A stretch of DNA of 64,000 bases from Leptospira wolbachii serovar Codice str. CDC (GTDB lineage Bacteria; Spirochaetota; Leptospiria; Leptospirales; Leptospiraceae). The DNA lies in assembly GCF_000332515.2 (NCBI RefSeq), contig NZ_AOGZ02000014.1, forward strand, positions 1,132,001-1,196,000. The letters are read 5' to 3'. This document shows positions 8,566-16,947 of this stretch, piece by piece; the stretch's first letter is position 1; each line of letters starts with the position of its first letter. The notes beneath the pieces were generated by a model. It was not told the origin of the DNA. It saw nothing but the letters and a program-made list of their open reading frames with translations, and ran no database searches. A program made the translations under genes and the position numbers.

Positions 8566-9392
8566 ATACTGACTCCAGTATCTTTCTCTTTAGTTTTACG
8601 AAGAGAATCATCCTTTGACCTACGATTTCCCGTCATAAGGCCACTAACAAGCGCTTTTAGTTCGAGTGGTTTGACTGGATGCAACATTTCCCCTTCATAA
8701 CAAATGGTAATGTCCCCTGTCTCTTCTGATGTAACGATAATGATGGCGTCTGTTTCTTCGGAGAGTCCGAGTGCCGAACGATGTCTAGCACCGAGTGTGG
8801 CTATTTCCACAGAACTACTCATAGGCAAATAGGAAGCAGCACAAACAATTCTATTTTGTTCAATGATAACAGCTCCATCATGAAGAGGAGAATTCTTAAA
8901 GAAAATAGTTTGTAATACTTCCGAAGATACTTGTGCATCCATAGGAACTGCATTTTCTGAAATATCTTTCAAACTAATGTCTTTGACGAGAACAATAATG
9001 GATCCGGTTTTTTCCTGAGACATGATCCGAACTGCTTCCACAATAGGATCTAAATCAAATGTGGGTTTAAGAAAAAACAATCGGAGTAAACGAATGCGAG
9101 CCAAATCCCCAGTCAAACGTCGTAACTCTGGCTGCAAAAGAACAATGATAGCAAACACAAGAGCTGGCCTGATGTTTGTGAGAATCCATTCCAGAAGTTC
9201 AAACCCTAAGTATTCGGCAAGACTTCCAGAAATCCAAATGATTCCTACACCAAGTAGAAGTTGGATCCCTCGTGTTCTTCTAAGTGTGGTATAAGTTTTA
9301 TAAATTAGAAAAGCGACGATTAAGACATCCAAAGATATGGAGATATAATTTTTACTCCATGGTATGATGTATAATCCTCGAAAAAAATCCAA
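8562..9392 (-). CDS. cdaA: Diadenylate cyclase CdaA (c-di-AMP synthase)
   Basis: A 276-residue protein with three N-terminal membrane helices (about 15-90) and a DisA_N catalytic domain (about 105-240). The signature motifs are present: LHDGAVIIE (DGA) and GARHRSALGL (RHR), which together bind two ATP and form c-di-AMP. The start is a TTG at 9392, preceded by AGGA inside the end of dapB; there is no in-frame ATG nearby and the N-terminus matches CdaA from this codon. It lies one base after the dapB stop and overlaps cdaR, so c-di-AMP production is tied to expression of the lysine/cell-wall genes. Confidence 0.93.
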   Translation of the reverse strand: MDFFRGLYIIPWSKNYISISLDVLIVAFLIYKTYTTLRRTRGIQLLLGVGIIWISGSLAEYLGFELLEWILTNIRPALVFAIIVLLQPELRRLTGDLARIRLLRLFFLKPTFDLDPIVEAVRIMSQEKTGSIIVLVKDISLKDISENAVPMDAQVSSEVLQTIFFKNSPLHDGAVIIEQNRIVCAASYLPMSSSVEIATLGARHRSALGLSEETDAIIIVTSEETGDITICYEGEMLHPVKPLELKALVSGLMTGNRRSKDDSLRKTKEKDTGVSI

Positions 9393-9393
9393 T

Positions 9394-10197
9394 TTAGATT
9401 CCTAACACATCAAACATATTATAGAGGCCTTTGGATTTGCCATGTAAAAACTCGGCGGCTTTCACTGCCCCAGTAGCAAACGTTTTGCGGTCCTGGGCTT
9501 TGTGAGTGATTTCAATTCGTTCTTCCGAACTTAAAAAATATACAGTATGTTCCCCAACCACTTCACCGGCTCTCATTGTATGCATGGCAATTTCTTTTTG
9601 ATCCCTTTCTGGATACATTCCATGCCGACCATAAATAACATTGTCTTCAGAACGTTTGGTGGCATTTAAAAGAACTTCTTTTAAATACATGGCTGTTCCC
9701 GAAGGAGCATCTTTTTTATGACGATGGTGGATGTCTAAAACTTCTACATCAAAGTCTTCGGCTAAAACCTTCGCTGCGATTTCTGTTAATTTGAACAATA
9801 GATTTACACCCACAGACATATTGGGTGAAAAAACAATGGGGATGGAGTTTGCTGCGGTTTGGATGAGGGTTTTATCAGAATCAGTAAGACCTGTCGTTCC
9901 AATCACCAAAGGTTTTTTATTGATGAGGGCCGCATTCAAAATAGATTCAAATCCAGTATGTGTACTGAAATCAATCAAAACATCAGAAGATTCGCATGCT
10001 TTTTGTAAGTCGGTGGAAAGTAAAATTCCCGTTTCTTTGATTCCCGTATGATTTCCCGAATCAAAACCAGAATAGATGGCCCCTTCTCTTACGATAGCGG
10101 CACTTAACTCTGATTTTTTGGAAATAGAAAGCACTTGGATGATGGCTTTCCCCATCCGTCCCCCTGCACCAATCACACCAACTTTGATTTTAGACAA
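9394..10197 (-). CDS. dapB: 4-hydroxy-tetrahydrodipicolinate reductase
   Basis: A 267-residue DapB. The NAD(P)-binding [13 protein letters not shown] motif is near the N-terminus, VIGTTGL follows, and the catalytic segment is [15 protein letters not shown] with the conserved His-His and Lys. It reduces HTPA to tetrahydrodipicolinate on the path to diaminopimelate and lysine. The start is a TTG at 10197 that overlaps the dapA stop by 8 bases; it is the only start that keeps the complete Rossmann strand. This and the next gene (cdaA) both use TTG, which may set low translation relative to dapA. Confidence 0.95.
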   Translation of the reverse strand: MSKIKVGVIGAGGRMGKAIIQVLSISKKSELSAAIVREGAIYSGFDSGNHTGIKETGILLSTDLQKACESSDVLIDFSTHTGFESILNAALINKKPLVIGTTGLTDSDKTLIQTAANSIPIVFSPNMSVGVNLLFKLTEIAAKVLAEDFDVEVLDIHHRHKKDAPSGTAMYLKEVLLNATKRSEDNVIYGRHGMYPERDQKEIAMHTMRAGEVVGEHTVYFLSSEERIEITHKAQDRKTFATGAVKAAEFLHGKSKGLYNMFDVLGI

Positions 10198-11074
10198 TGC
10201 CTTCCTCTTTTAACTGGAATACGGTTTTTTTGAAAGCATCTGCTGGAGATCCTTCCGAGAGAGCAGTCATTGGTAAACGAAGTTCATTTTCACAATACCC
10301 AAACCAACTCATAGCAGCTTTGATAGGAATAGGATTTGTTTCAATAAACGCATTGATAAACACGGGAAGGAGTTTGTAATAAATCTTTTTGGATGCTTCC
10401 AGATCTCCCCGTAAATATAAGGACACCATATCAACACAAGCTCGCGGAAAAAGATTGGATACTACAGATACAACTCCTTTACCACCGATCGATAATACGG
10501 GAAGTGTTAGGTTGTCGTCTCCTGACAACAAATCAAAGTCAGGTGGTGTTGCTGCAATCACCTTTGCCATTTGTCCCAAATCCCCAGTAGCTTCTTTGAT
10601 CGCTGCAATTTTTGAGTGAGCTGCAAGCCTTGCTACGGTTTCAGGAAGTAAATTGACATTGGTTCTCCCAGGAATATTATACAACATCACTGGTTTGGAA
10701 GATACATTGGCAATTTCTGTAAAATGGCGATACATCCCTTCTTGTGTGGGTTTATTGTAATAAGGATTCACAGAAAGAATCCCATCCACTCCATCGGCAC
10801 ATGCGGACTCTGTAAGCTCAATGGCTTCTTTGGTAGAATTGGACCCAGTGCCTGCAATGACCTGGATTTTCCCTGCCACAATCTGAACTGTCTTTTGGAT
10901 GAGTTCCTTATGTTCTTCGTAAGAAAGGGTGGGAGATTCTCCCGTTGTCCCACAGGGAACCACACCCGCCACGCCGGAACGGATTTGGTTTTCTAGGATT
11001 TTAAAATAACTATCATAATCGATTTTCCCCTGGCGGAAGGGGGTGATGACCGCAGTATAAACGCCCTGAAACAT
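10190..11074 (-). CDS. dapA: 4-hydroxy-tetrahydrodipicolinate synthase
   Basis: A 294-residue class I aldolase. GTTGESPTL is the substrate-binding loop, [16 protein letters not shown] contains the catalytic Tyr, and AIKEATGD holds the Schiff-base Lys. It condenses pyruvate with aspartate semialdehyde, the first committed step to diaminopimelate. It is the first gene of the dapA-dapB-cdaA-cdaR operon. A 77-base divergent gap separates it from the glycosyltransferase gene on the plus strand. Confidence 0.95.
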   Translation of the reverse strand: MFQGVYTAVITPFRQGKIDYDSYFKILENQIRSGVAGVVPCGTTGESPTLSYEEHKELIQKTVQIVAGKIQVIAGTGSNSTKEAIELTESACADGVDGILSVNPYYNKPTQEGMYRHFTEIANVSSKPVMLYNIPGRTNVNLLPETVARLAAHSKIAAIKEATGDLGQMAKVIAATPPDFDLLSGDDNLTLPVLSIGGKGVVSVVSNLFPRACVDMVSLYLRGDLEASKKIYYKLLPVFINAFIETNPIPIKAAMSWFGYCENELRLPMTALSEGSPADAFKKTVFQLKEEGIV

Positions 11075-11151
11075 AAATTAAACATCGAAGAGGGACGGAA
11101 TTTTGCAATAAAAAACTGCCAAAAGACCCCGTACCGATAAACTTTGCGAAA

Positions 11152-12219
11152 ATGGTCTCTTTTTTCCCACCAATGTTTGCCATTCTCGCCCTTCTTAGCC
11201 TATTTTTGCATTCATTCTATGTTTATTCCCGCTTTGGCGTCAAAGATGTGCCAAACGAACGAAGCCTTCACGACGTAGTCACCAAAAAATCCGGGGGAAT
11301 GTTTTTCATTCCACTGTTCCTTCTCTCTGTCCTTGGGTTCCTTTTCTACCCACAATTGGGACAATCACTTCCCCTGCCCCAAGATTCCGCCCAAAGAATG
11401 GACATTTATCTTTTGTTAGCTGGGATACTTTTCTTTTGTATTTTAGGTTTCATTGATGATTTGTATCACCTTAGTCCAAAACTTCGATTGTTTTTAGAAC
11501 TGTCGGTTGTGGCAGTATTTTTAGTTTGGACGAACCCTGAGATCACCTACTTTGGGGTGATTTCTCTTCCAAAACCCGTCCAGATTTTGGTCTTGACTGT
11601 CTTTCTTGTTTTTGCCGTCAACTTGGTGAACTTCATGGATGGAATGGATTGGTATTTAGTGACTACCCTTTTTCTTTCCTATTTTTCTTTGGTTAGTGCC
11701 TCTCCCCATTTCTATGTTGTGAATCAATTTGGATATAGTTTTTATCTGGTTTTACTACTCTCTATGTTTGGGTTTATCATTTATAATTTCCCAAAAGCAA
11801 AATTGTTTATGGGAGACAGTGGGTCCTTAGCCTTAGGTTTTTTAGTCATGGCATTACCTTTGTTTGTTGGGAAGTGGGGAAAGACAAATTCCAATCCTTG
11901 GGATGTGGCTTATTATTTTTATTTGTTTCCATATTTTTGGTTGGATGGAATTTTTATCCTCATCAAACGATTCTTCCAAAAGAAACATTTGTTCTCAGCG
12001 CACAGAGAACATCTCTACCAACGAATCACAGAAACCAAATTAGGAAAAATCGGATCTTTGGTTATTTTTTCTTTCTTAAACCTCACCGTTGTTTGTGTCC
12101 ATTTTGTATTAAAGTTCATGGGAATTTCTAACCTAATGACACTCTCAATCCTTTTCCTTTTTTCAGTGATCAGTTATGGACTTCTATGGACTTTTATACC
12201 TAGAAAAAACCTTGCATAA
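11152..12219 (+). CDS. WecA/MraY-family glycosyl-1-phosphate transferase (GT4)
   Basis: A 355-residue polytopic protein with about ten membrane helices. It has the PNPT-family marks: VPNERSLHD near the N-terminus, the Mg-binding FIDDLYHL, NLVNFMDGMD, and LFMGDSGSLALGF. Such enzymes transfer a sugar-1-phosphate from a UDP-sugar to undecaprenyl phosphate on the cytoplasmic face, starting O-antigen or another surface glycan. The sequence is closer to WecA/TagO than to MraY. The next gene, 27 bases downstream, is a DUF368 polyprenyl-phosphate transporter candidate, which fits recycling of the same lipid carrier. Confidence 0.82.
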   Translation: MVSFFPPMFAILALLSLFLHSFYVYSRFGVKDVPNERSLHDVVTKKSGGMFFIPLFLLSVLGFLFYPQLGQSLPLPQDSAQRMDIYLLLAGILFFCILGFIDDLYHLSPKLRLFLELSVVAVFLVWTNPEITYFGVISLPKPVQILVLTVFLVFAVNLVNFMDGMDWYLVTTLFLSYFSLVSASPHFYVVNQFGYSFYLVLLLSMFGFIIYNFPKAKLFMGDSGSLALGFLVMALPLFVGKWGKTNSNPWDVAYYFYLFPYFWLDGIFILIKRFFQKKHLFSAHREHLYQRITETKLGKIGSLVIFSFLNLTVVCVHFVLKFMGISNLMTLSILFLFSVISYGLLWTFIPRKNLA

Positions 12220-12246
12220 AGTCTTCGCACTCACATCCTTTCCTTT

Positions 12247-13230
12247 ATGCCTCTATCGAAAAAAGAAATTCTATTCTGCCTTCTCAATGGTTTTCTCATC
12301 GGGATAGCCAATCTCATCCCCGGTGTTTCCGGAGGAACCTTTGCACTCATTCTCGGCCTTTACGACAGGCTGATCACTGCCATCACATCCCTAAACTTAG
12401 ATACCATCAAAACATCGTTAGCTTTAGTAGTTGGGTTTTGGAAAGAAGACGTAAGAAAACGTTTTGCAGTAGAGATGAAACGAATTGATTTCTGGTTCCT
12501 TGTATTTCTTGGGATTGGTCTTTTGTTGTCAGTGATCTCTGGTGCTAAACTCATTCAGTTTTTACTCCAAAATTATCCGCAAGCCACTCTTGCTCTGTTT
12601 ATTGGTCTCATCTTCCCATCACTTGCAGTTCCTTACAAACTCATCGAAAAACATAGTTTAGTTGTATGGTTATTTTTAATTCCAGGAATCCTACTCACGA
12701 TTGTTCCCAGTTTCTTTATGGGTGATACAACAGGTTCCGAAAATCCACTGATTGCATTTCTTACAGGAGCTGTTGCCATTTCTGCTATGATTCTTCCAGG
12801 GATCTCTGGTTCTTACATCATGCTTGTTCTCGGTGAATACCAAATTGTGATTGGAAAACTCTCCACAATCCTCGAACCAAGTTCCATTGTATTTCTCGGA
12901 GCTTTTGGGATTGGATGCCTACTTGGACTTCTTATTTTTACTCATTTTGTAAAATGGTTATTTTTGAAATATAAATCGCATACGATGACATTTTTACTTG
13001 GTCTTATTCTTGGATCTTTCTTTATCCTATGGCCGTTCAAAGACTATGCCAATGGTCAAGCGATTGTAGGAAGATCAGGTGAAGTAAAACGAGACATTCA
13101 AATTGCTACAGCAAAAAATATTTTGCCTAAAGATTTTGCAGATGCGCAAGTTCCACTGGCAGCCCTAGTACTCGGACTGGTTCTTGGGTTTGGTCTGAAC
13201 CGATTGGAATCTTTACAAGAAAAGAAGTAG
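12247..13230 (+). CDS. DUF368 membrane protein, probable undecaprenyl-phosphate translocase (PopT-type)
   Basis: A 327-residue protein with 8-9 membrane helices. The DUF368 signature is at the N-terminus (ANLIPGVSGGTFALILGLYD), with a second internal copy of the motif, MILPGISGSYIMLVLGEY, the inverted half of the fold. DUF368 proteins (PopT) were reported to return undecaprenyl phosphate across the inner membrane; that knowledge comes from other bacteria. Location directly after a WecA-like transferase supports a lipid-carrier role. It probably shares the transcript of the preceding gene and is followed by a hairpin terminator. Confidence 0.8.
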   Translation: MPLSKKEILFCLLNGFLIGIANLIPGVSGGTFALILGLYDRLITAITSLNLDTIKTSLALVVGFWKEDVRKRFAVEMKRIDFWFLVFLGIGLLLSVISGAKLIQFLLQNYPQATLALFIGLIFPSLAVPYKLIEKHSLVVWLFLIPGILLTIVPSFFMGDTTGSENPLIAFLTGAVAISAMILPGISGSYIMLVLGEYQIVIGKLSTILEPSSIVFLGAFGIGCLLGLLIFTHFVKWLFLKYKSHTMTFLLGLILGSFFILWPFKDYANGQAIVGRSGEVKRDIQIATAKNILPKDFADAQVPLAALVLGLVLGFGLNRLESLQEKK

Positions 13231-13256
13231 AATCACCCAACTCTATCCTACCTTAC

Positions 13257-13288
13257 AGTCTGGATTTCAAAATCCAGACTTCTGTTTT
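13257..13288 (+). terminator. Terminator after the DUF368 gene
   Basis: AGTCTGGATTT (13257-13267) and AAATCCAGACT (13270-13280) are perfect complements with a two-base gap, so the inner A-T pairs open to form the loop. The sequence TCTGTTTT follows. It lies 26 bases beyond the stop of the DUF368 gene. Confidence 0.7.
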
Positions 13289-13406
13289 AGAAAATCACCG
13301 CACACGAATCTCTTAACTTATTTTATAAATCGCAAATAACAGTTAGATGGAAGGACCGATCCAGCTTTGGATCATAATAAAAGCTAGGAATGTTACGAAG
13401 TGAGTG

Positions 13407-13430
13407 AAAACCGGGGAGAATCCCCGGTTT
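13407..13430 (-). terminator. Terminator after the antiporter gene
   Basis: A perfect 10-bp stem, arms 13408-13417 and 13421-13430 with a 3-base loop, GC-rich in its centre and ending in TTTT on the minus strand, 10 bases past the antiporter stop. A smaller 6-bp hairpin (13358-13373) lies further on. Confidence 0.65.
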
Positions 13431-13440
13431 GTCCAAAAGT

Positions 13441-14910
13441 TTAGACGAAGAATACGAAAGTGATGAGTATAAACACAGGAACTAAAATTCCCATAGAGTA
13501 TGCTAAGTATCCACCAAAAGATGGCATCTTTACTTTGTTTTCTTCTGCAACAGACTTCACCATAAAGTTAGGAGCGTTACCGATATAGGTATTTGCACCC
13601 ATAAAGACCGCACCCACAGAAATGGCTTTTAGAATCTCTTCCGCTTGGACGTTTCCAATGAACTGACCGAGAGTAAGAGGAGCAGCTGCACCCACTGGAG
13701 TGAGAAGGCCAGAAGCTAACGAACCAAAGGTGAGGTAAGTTGGCGCATTGTCTAGAACAGAAGAGAAAGCCCCTGTTGCCCAGAAAAACTGCCAGTTTTG
13801 AGTAATTCCAAGTTCTTTACCATGTGCTTCGAGAAGTACAAGAGCAGGAATCATGGTAATGAAAATTCCAATGAAAAGGTAGGCTACTTCTTGGATGGGG
13901 TGGAGAGTGAAGTTATTGAACTTACGATTTTCTTCTTTGGAAGTAAACTTAGAAAGACCAATAAGAACAAGTAAAACTGCTTCACGGATAAATCCTAGAG
14001 TTGGTGTTTCGTTGATTTGTGGAATGTAGTTACTGTTTAAAAAAGCAACAGCTAAAATCACACCGAGTAACCAGATGAAGTTGACTTGACCACCGATAGA
14101 GAATGGAGTTGCAAGTTTGTCGTCTTTTTTAATATCTTTTTTGGTTTCCTTTTTGTAAGCAAGAGTATCCCAAACAAAATAAACAGTAAGCAAAATCACA
14201 GTTGCAAACAACATCTCTGGTAATAGTTTGAATGTCCAAGTGAAAGGAACTCCTTTCAAATAACCAAGAAACAGTGGAGGATCCCCAAGAGGTGTTAAAG
14301 AACCACCAATGTTGGAAACAAGAAAGATAAAAAACACAACCGTGTGAACCACGTGTTTTCTTTCGCTATTTGTTTTTAACAAAGGACGGATAAGTAACAT
14401 CGAAGCACCTGTCGTTCCAATGAAGGATGCAAGGCCCGCACCAATTAACAGGTACAATGTGTTGTTGAGTGGTGTTGCATGGATGTCTCCCTTGATGACA
14501 ATCCCACCGGAAATATAAAATAAAGATCCAAGCAAAATGATAAAGGGAACGTAATCGAAAAAAACTGTGTGAACAATATTATGGCTGTAACCATAAACAA
14601 GAAGAACCACAAAAGAAATGGCTCCGAGTCCAACAGCAAGGATCAATTTGTTATTATTGTCTTCCCACCAATGAGAAGTTTTGTGAGAAGCAACCGGTAA
14701 GATTGCAATGGAGAGTAAAATGGCAACAAAAGGTAATACTGACCAATACGGTAATTCCTGATGTACTGATTCGCCGTGAGACGAATGTCCTGTTTCTTCC
14801 TGAGTGGTTGATTGCGTTGGAACCGGAGTCGGTTCTTCCGCAAATAAACCTGCTGTTGTCACAGACAAACAAACCAGGAATACTATCGTTGTGAGAAGCT
14901 TCTTCAACAT
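13441..14910 (-). CDS. Sodium:proton antiporter, NhaD/CitMHS-type ion transporter
   Basis: A 489-residue polytopic protein. A signal-peptide-like N-terminus (cleavage near GLFA-EE) precedes a Thr/Glu/His-rich periplasmic segment and about 12 membrane helices. Characteristic family strings are GGSLTPLGDPPLFLGYLKGV and FSSVLDNAPTYLTF, typical of NhaD-like members of the ion transporter superfamily. It probably exchanges Na+ for H+ across the inner membrane. The start at 14910 is preferred to 14919 because GGTGAG lies at a suitable distance. It is a single gene with its own terminator. Citrate or arsenite transport is a less likely alternative. Confidence 0.72.
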   Translation of the reverse strand: MLKKLLTTIVFLVCLSVTTAGLFAEEPTPVPTQSTTQEETGHSSHGESVHQELPYWSVLPFVAILLSIAILPVASHKTSHWWEDNNNKLILAVGLGAISFVVLLVYGYSHNIVHTVFFDYVPFIILLGSLFYISGGIVIKGDIHATPLNNTLYLLIGAGLASFIGTTGASMLLIRPLLKTNSERKHVVHTVVFFIFLVSNIGGSLTPLGDPPLFLGYLKGVPFTWTFKLLPEMLFATVILLTVYFVWDTLAYKKETKKDIKKDDKLATPFSIGGQVNFIWLLGVILAVAFLNSNYIPQINETPTLGFIREAVLLVLIGLSKFTSKEENRKFNNFTLHPIQEVAYLFIGIFITMIPALVLLEAHGKELGITQNWQFFWATGAFSSVLDNAPTYLTFGSLASGLLTPVGAAAPLTLGQFIGNVQAEEILKAISVGAVFMGANTYIGNAPNFMVKSVAEENKVKMPSFGGYLAYSMGILVPVFILITFVFFV

Positions 14911-14919
14911 GCTCACCAT

Positions 14920-15246
14920 CCTATTTTTTTAGACAGCTTACCTGAAATCGAAACCTCGTGGAACTAAAAAAAGCATGATTCTCCAATTTTTAGGGATTCT
15001 TCGCTCCCTCCCGCAAAATAACTATGTAAATCGTTGCAAAGTCCAACCATCATAAGTAGATAAATTTCTCTCAAATTGTCCCTATATGGTTCATTGCAGA
15101 ATCGAATGACTGAGAAATTCACACCCGTGAAACTGCCTTCTTGCAGCCAAAAGATAGGGACTTCACGAGGATTAGGCCCAAACAAACTTCGTATGTTAGG
15201 AATTTTCGATTGCGTTTTTCGAGACTAGAACAATCGTTTTGTTACC
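14920..15246. other. 327-base intergenic region between divergent genes
   Basis: This gap should hold the promoters of the antiporter (minus) and the 133-residue hypothetical gene (plus). It is AT-rich. A 73-codon minus-strand frame (14964-15185) crosses it but has no recognisable domain or good ribosome site. I see no tRNA, repeat or convincing hairpin. Confidence 0.5.
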
Positions 15247-15648
15247 ATGTTTAGGCATAAAGAAACAAAGGATTTGATGATTGCCTATGCAAAATGGAGA
15301 GATACGGTGGATCGGACCGAGGGGAGTGAAACCGTCTTCGGGGCCAATGCGGAGGTTTCTGAAATTGCTCGTGACCTTCGAGAAGACGCCGAATTCGCAC
15401 TAAGAATTTTAATCCAAGATTTGAAAAAACAAAATCCTTTAGCCATCAAAGAATGGGTAGAAATGACAAAAGTGTATTTAAACACAATCGAAAACTCTGT
15501 TCCCGAGGAACAAATCCAACAGCGAAAACAAATTGCACGGGATTGGAAGTATTCACGTTCTCCCTTAGGAATTTCTGTGCGTTACCCACACCCTTCCCAA
15601 TATTGGGGAAGTGGAATTGGAGTTTTAGGCCCGGATTTAGACTGGTAG
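15247..15648 (+). CDS. Hypothetical protein, 133 residues
   Basis: No family is recognised. The protein is soluble, without signal peptide or membrane helix. Residues 1-95 are mostly predicted helical and charged, with heptad-like Leu/Ile spacing around EIARDLREDAEFALRILIQDL, which I note only as a helical stretch. The C-terminus (about 105-133) is Pro-, Tyr- and Gly-rich (RYPHPSQYWGSG) and ends DLDW. It precedes the DUF218 gene by 29 bases on the same strand, so the two may be cotranscribed. Its codon use resembles its neighbours. Function unknown. Confidence 0.6.
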   Translation: MFRHKETKDLMIAYAKWRDTVDRTEGSETVFGANAEVSEIARDLREDAEFALRILIQDLKKQNPLAIKEWVEMTKVYLNTIENSVPEEQIQQRKQIARDWKYSRSPLGISVRYPHPSQYWGSGIGVLGPDLDW

Positions 15649-15677
15649 GATTCCTTTACTTTCAGAATCCTATTCAC

Positions 15678-16454
15678 ATGGATTCAATCTTTTTTACACT
15701 TTCCAAATTCGGAACCGTTCTACTCTACCCACTGCCTGTTTTTTTTCTTTTATCCTTCTTACTCATCCTAAAAACAAAATCGGGGCACGGAAAATTTCGA
15801 CTCTTCCAAATCATTTTGTTTTTATATCTGGCATCTAACGCTTATATTGCGAACTTTCTACTCCAATCTCTCGAAAAAGATTACCCACCAATAGCCATTT
15901 CTAATATTCCCAAATCGGATGTAGCGATTGTGTTAGGTGGAATGATCCAAACCATATCTTTTCATCCAGGGAGGCCCGAACTCACAGACTCCGCAGACCG
16001 ATTGACTGATGCCATCAGACTTTATAAGGCAGGGAAGGTAAAAAAGATTCTTTTTACTGGTGGATCGGGGCTTCTTTTTGCAAATACCTACAAGGAAGCG
16101 GACTTAGCAAAAGAATTATTTTTAGGGCTCGGGGTTCCTGAAAAAGATTTAATTTGGGAAAACAAGTCACGAAATACGTATGAAAATGCTGTTGAAACTA
16201 AGAAGTTAATGGCCGAAAATAAACTAGAGTCCGCCGTTCTTATCACTTCTGCCTTCCATTTCAAACGTGCTGCTGGTTGTTTCGAAAAACAAAACATCCG
16301 GTTTGTTTCCTTTCCCACAGACTATCGTGCTACCAATTTACAATCAGGGGCCTTCGAACTTTACATCCCCTCCGCAGGGTTTTTGGACCAAACCACTCTC
16401 GCCATCAAAGAATGGGTGGGTTATTTTGTGTATCGTGCCAAATCCTATTTATAA
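15678..16454 (+). CDS. YdcF/ElyC-like DUF218 membrane protein
   Basis: A 258-residue protein with two N-terminal membrane helices (about 8-30 and 40-60) and a DUF218 domain (about 80-240). The domain shows DVAIVLGG, a central DRLTDAIRLYKAGK, ILFTGGSG and late ESAVLITSAFHFKRA. ElyC in E. coli affects peptidoglycan assembly and the lipid carrier; the activity is not firmly known. The start is placed at ATG 15678: a longer frame reaches back into the previous gene but gives no sensible N-terminus there. It precedes the ccm cluster by 100 bases. Confidence 0.75.
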   Translation: MDSIFFTLSKFGTVLLYPLPVFFLLSFLLILKTKSGHGKFRLFQIILFLYLASNAYIANFLLQSLEKDYPPIAISNIPKSDVAIVLGGMIQTISFHPGRPELTDSADRLTDAIRLYKAGKVKKILFTGGSGLLFANTYKEADLAKELFLGLGVPEKDLIWENKSRNTYENAVETKKLMAENKLESAVLITSAFHFKRAAGCFEKQNIRFVSFPTDYRATNLQSGAFELYIPSAGFLDQTTLAIKEWVGYFVYRAKSYL

Positions 16455-16554
16455 AGCTCCCAATTCTGCCGTTTTTTTAAGACCTTTTTGTTTGACCGAA
16501 ACTTGCAATCAGAGAGGTTAGAGGAAAGACGGGAATCCGTCTAAAGAATGGATT

Positions 16555-16947
16555 ATGAATCGTAAGTTTTTAACTCTTTTGTTTCTCATTGGACTTTCAC
16601 TCGGCGGGATTGCTTATTTTTCCTCGCAGGAAACTTCCTATCTCCTTCTGGATGCCTCAGAACTGGCAGCAAACCAAACCAAATACTCAGATCAAAATCT
16701 TCGTGTGCGCGGGTTTGTGCGTGTTGGGAGCCTTGTCCGGGAAGGGAAAAAAGCCAAATTTGATTTGGAACTGAATGATCAAATCATCCCTGTATTTTTT
16801 ACAGGAGCCACTCTTTTGCCAGACGCTTTTAAAGAAGGAGCGAGGGCCAGAGTGGACGGAAAGTTAGATCACGGAGTTCTAGTTGCCTCCCATGTGGAAG
16901 CAAAATGTGCCTCCAAATATGAAGCGGGATACGCTGAGGAAAAATGA
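16555..16947 (+). CDS. ccmE: Cytochrome c maturation haem chaperone CcmE (CxxxY type)
   Basis: A 130-residue protein with one N-terminal membrane anchor (about 5-22) and a periplasmic OB-fold. The strands VRGFVRVGSLVREGKKAKF and IPVFFTGATLLPDAF match CcmE. The haem-attachment motif of the enterobacterial protein is HxxxY; here the corresponding place is Cys118-Ala-Ser-Lys-Tyr122, the CxxxY variant known from some archaea and deltaproteobacteria. CcmE takes haem from CcmC and passes it to CcmF. A small hairpin (16527-16542) lies just ahead of the ATG. The stop overlaps the ccmF start by 4 bases. Confidence 0.88.
   Translation: MNRKFLTLLFLIGLSLGGIAYFSSQETSYLLLDASELAANQTKYSDQNLRVRGFVRVGSLVREGKKAKFDLELNDQIIPVFFTGATLLPDAFKEGARARVDGKLDHGVLVASHVEAKCASKYEAGYAEEK

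Noticed and set aside
14964..15185. 73-codon minus-strand frame in the largest intergenic gap
   Set aside because: No domain, no good ribosome site, and composition unlike neighbouring genes. Kept only as a note in the intergenic entry.
15453..15677. Upstream extension of the DUF218 gene
   Set aside because: It overlaps the 133-residue gene in another frame and gives no sensible N-terminus; the membrane helix starts properly from ATG 15678.
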